Origin: Aquiflexum balticum DSM 16537
Lineage (GTDB): Bacteria > Bacteroidota > Bacteroidia > Cytophagales > Cyclobacteriaceae
Direction: 5' to 3'
NCBI RefSeq assembly: GCF_900176595.1
Contig: NZ_LT838813.1
Span: 4,606,001-4,670,000 of the forward strand
Length of the DNA stretch: 64,000 nt
Part shown: piece after piece, positions 62,801 to 64,000 of the stretch
Numbering within the stretch: position 1 is the stretch's first letter
Layout: the number at the start of each line of letters is the position of its first letter
Made by a program: the position numbers and the translations under genes
Notes under the pieces: model-generated
Seen by the model: the letters and a program-made list of their open reading frames with translations, nothing else
Database searches by the model: none
What the model was told of the DNA's origin: nothing

Positions 62801-63662
62801 TCGTGGAGATTCCATTATCTATGATCAAATCACCTCGAATACTTAGAGGTGAAAAATTCATTGAAGCAAATGTCATATTAGGAGACCTGAAAATAAAATT
62901 TCCAAAATTTTGGTTGGTCCCTAATATACCCGCGCCTATTAATCCTGAAATAATTACTGTGGAAGAAGCATTCCAAGATGCGATAGGTATATTGGTGGTA
63001 TTTCTGGCATGTTCAAAAACTGAATTTGGTCCGAAAATCAGTCTTTGAACAGTTGTATTGGCAAAATTACCGCCCTCATTCCTTATTTTTCCGTTTACTG
63101 TCAGAATACAATTGGTACCATTGGTCCTTACATTCCCGTTGGTTCCAATCACAAGTTCACCATTGATTTCTCCGGTCGAATTTGTACCGAAGCTTATTCT
63201 CATCAGGGATGACCCGGAAATAGTAAGGGATGAATTTTCTTCAACCAAAAAATCAATCCCTGCCCCATTGTTAATAGTAAAATTTTGGTTGCTTATGGTA
63301 GAGGAAAGAGTAAGTGTGGTATTGTTGACTACAAACAAACCAGAAATTGTTTGACTTGGCGCACCAACAACAGACCAATTTCCTCCCATGTCAAAAACCA
63401 ATCTGTCATTGTTGCGCAAGGTTGTTCTTGAAGGTGACCAATTCGATGGAGAAGTCCATGAACCACCATTCAGACCAACCCAAGTATAGGTGATCTGTGC
63501 CATGGACTCAATGCAGGTAACTATCATCATCGATAGGATAGATACTGCAATCTTCCAATTAATGGTTTTCCACAATATTTTTTTTAAAAATGGACATTCT
63601 ACTTTTGAAGAGTTAGGTAACGGTTGAAAAACAACCGGAGGTATTAGCAATACAGAGGGCAA
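59868..63662 (-). CDS. large T9SS-sorted surface protein, candidate adhesin
   Basis: The 1264-residue product is rich in Asn, Thr, Ser, Gly and Ile. It has repeated beta-strand turns (GNFSLGSGATLVIQS, LIIDNGISTTQ, SGDFIVLGGNYAIG) that suggest a beta-helix or solenoid over about 60-800. The C-terminus (about 1180-1264: FDPYPNPFQNNVKIRFFLPE, AEIRIYDTHG, NGLYIVHLL...KKLIKN) is a type A T9SS sorting domain, so it crosses the outer membrane by T9SS. A signal peptide ends in ESMAQ near residue 55; the start I use is the earliest ATG and may be too far upstream. It is coupled to the pilin-like genes (1-base gap), linking T9SS cargo to the usher locus. Confidence 0.8.
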   Translation of the reverse strand: MPSVLLIPPVVFQPLPNSSKVECPFLKKILWKTINWKIAVSILSMMIVTCIESMAQITYTWVGLNGGSWTSPSNWSPSRTTLRNNDRLVFDMGGNWSVVGAPSQTISGLFVVNNTTLTLSSTISNQNFTINNGAGIDFLVEENSSLTISGSSLMRISFGTNSTGEINGELVIGTNGNVRTNGTNCILTVNGKIRNEGGNFANTTVQRLIFGPNSVFEHARNTTNIPIASWNASSTVIISGLIGAGILGTNQNFGNFIFRSPNMTFASMNFSPLSIRGDLIIDNGISTTQLRQTTVALNVSGDFIVLGGNYAIGNTSNATRTIRVGGDFQISGGSLFMTRVNGATGVVEVNGDFLHEGGTITQTGTGRGRIAFVGDGSLPQTFSSNGTITNRIDFLISPGSYLEGISPNSNFLGAGNFSLGSGATLVIQSPEGITASGPDGMVKVTGTRNYSSEANYIYRGNSNQIVGNGLPATINNLTIENLGGNQDQTVSLLRNTLVNGDLNVFNGILDLGEFTLQGSALGGLILESGAGLRIGGNSTLPENFASHQFACDSSVEYYGSNQDVTNPISPTIYGILILSGTGIKTLPLGLERTCNNLVFGGTTTTAAVQSMEIAGDLIVEAEAVFQGGDFTHEVGGNWLVSGTYEPGNGVVLFQGSDIKSISGGTFNQVSITGSGLKVIEGNTNISGAAVIQSPVQLTDGTQLSVNGSALLRIENSGAVSSIGNGRIVLNPGSRYLNYSTSNPLLEVQQELQGSAGWRMIGTPVNTTYADFLGSLESQGFSGSDYPSFQPNVLWFDETDLGSGLQAWRMPNEINDVIPTGRGHYIFVFNGEAKPDSGTYSDNLPLITNGTGTEPNLQNRAVDFGVTFTPREDQLVSVGNDFTEINVENEGFNLISNPTASYLNFFAGSGWVKTNLDNTIYVWDPASNNFLTHNGTIGSLNDGILAPFQAFWIKSNAPNPSLQLINNDPKTDFSVDFLGRKTINEPFAISLKVMGEGMEATSFISFGKEGKEGKDPQDAYQLESLSKNWLFLYSYGSLTEEQPMVINHQSLLGDAEERIIPLHIAASNDGFPVKGSFLLDWKLPETWPADKGIFLMDHLQEMAIDMQAQTVHVFNFEAPVNTSHRLSDDFFLPQAVIFDSPFTNDEALARKNPSKPFRPFTIYIGSAPDGRNQEYLPAAPKLFDPYPNPFQNNVKIRFFLPEAMPAEIRIYDTHGRLQGQFPKTVYPTGIHELEWETFHNNLSNGLYIVHLLTDQYTFTKKLIKN

Positions 63663-64000
63663 TCTTAAAACTAACTTGAATAAACATTCAGTTTAAATAA
63701 AGCCTTCTGTGTTTGGGTAATTAAACTCAGAATCGAACTTTGGTAAAATCGAACCTGTAAAGAATTTATTCGGGTAATTGGCGAAATTCAATTTTCATTA
63801 GTAAGGGTGAGACAAACTTTTCGCTTCGATTTTTGAGTAATACACAATAGGTGAAGTCGGATATTACTCGTAAAATTTTGCACTAAATGATTCATTGAAT
63901 TTTTCGAAATATAAATAAAAATTGCATTAACCAAACATTTTATAATAAAATAAATGATTGACATATTAAATATGGTGTATTTCTACGATATTCGATATAT
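63663..64000. other. AT-rich region upstream of the surface-fibre operon
   Basis: This 338-base stretch has no supported ORF and becomes strongly AT-rich toward the window end (TATAATAAAATAAATG). The promoter of the 63662-to-53978 operon should lie within it. I find no convincing TTG/TAnnTTTG pair on the minus strand near the gene start. Confidence 0.4.

Noticed and set aside
1-64000. tRNA and rRNA genes
   Set aside because: I looked for typical T-loop (GGTTCGAATCC) and rRNA segments by eye and found none; this is not a substitute for a tRNA search program.

Overview
The window reads as a chromosomal segment of a Bacteroidota bacterium, most likely order Cytophagales (a Cyclobacteriaceae/Algoriphagus-like genome). 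The reasons are moderate-to-low GC, A-rich leaders instead of strong Shine-Dalgarno sites, a type IX secretion (T9SS) C-terminal sorting domain, a TlpA-type lipoprotein, a GSCFA protein, a GxxExxY protein, a bacillithiol-transferase-like DinB protein, and a large tandem family of MacB/FtsX-type ABC permeases. This assignment rests on gene content only. No rRNA, tRNA or CRISPR array was seen.

Layout. 1-6.3 kb: a YceI fragment coupled to a Tat/lipoprotein Rieske protein, a small membrane protein, the SMC chromosome-condensation protein, and a DUF4259-like gene bounded by inverted repeats resembling integron attC ends. 6.6-16.3 kb: TlpA-like lipoprotein, a frameshifted PhzF-family gene, a DEAD-box RNA helicase, DoxX, a gamma-glutamyltransferase, TyrS, a lipoprotein and a TetR regulator. 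16.5-27.7 kb: BstA-like transferase, a very unusual TIR / peptidoglycan-binding / KAP-NTPase fusion, a SMUG2-type (DUF4918) glycosylase, PriA, a DUF255 thioredoxin-fold protein, GSCFA, and GxxExxY between inverted repeats. 27.8-31.4 kb: PurL.

31.8-47.8 kb: five MacB/FtsX-type permeases on the minus strand. One is split by an IS91-like element (transposase plus tyrosine recombinase) and one has lost its second half. A DUF2254 membrane protein lies between two of them. Two permease units share a conserved upstream motif at an almost identical distance from a sigma-54-like -24 element. 48.2-53.7 kb: GNAT acetyltransferase, a decayed membrane-protein gene, a TonB-C protein, an exported SAM methyltransferase, small membrane proteins and an MDR oxidoreductase.

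53.98-63.66 kb is the most striking part: a minus-strand gene string of a 1264-residue T9SS-sorted surface protein, three tightly coupled small exported proteins, a DUF4402 pilin-like protein, a PapD-like periplasmic chaperone and a 900-residue outer-membrane usher-like protein. It looks like a divergent chaperone-usher surface-fibre system in a phylum not normally credited with that pathway. Short dispersed repeats (TTCTTGG-rich tracts, CCCGATATTCATCGGG hairpins, GTAC-rich and TCATTTCGA-type repeats) fill many of the larger intergenic gaps.
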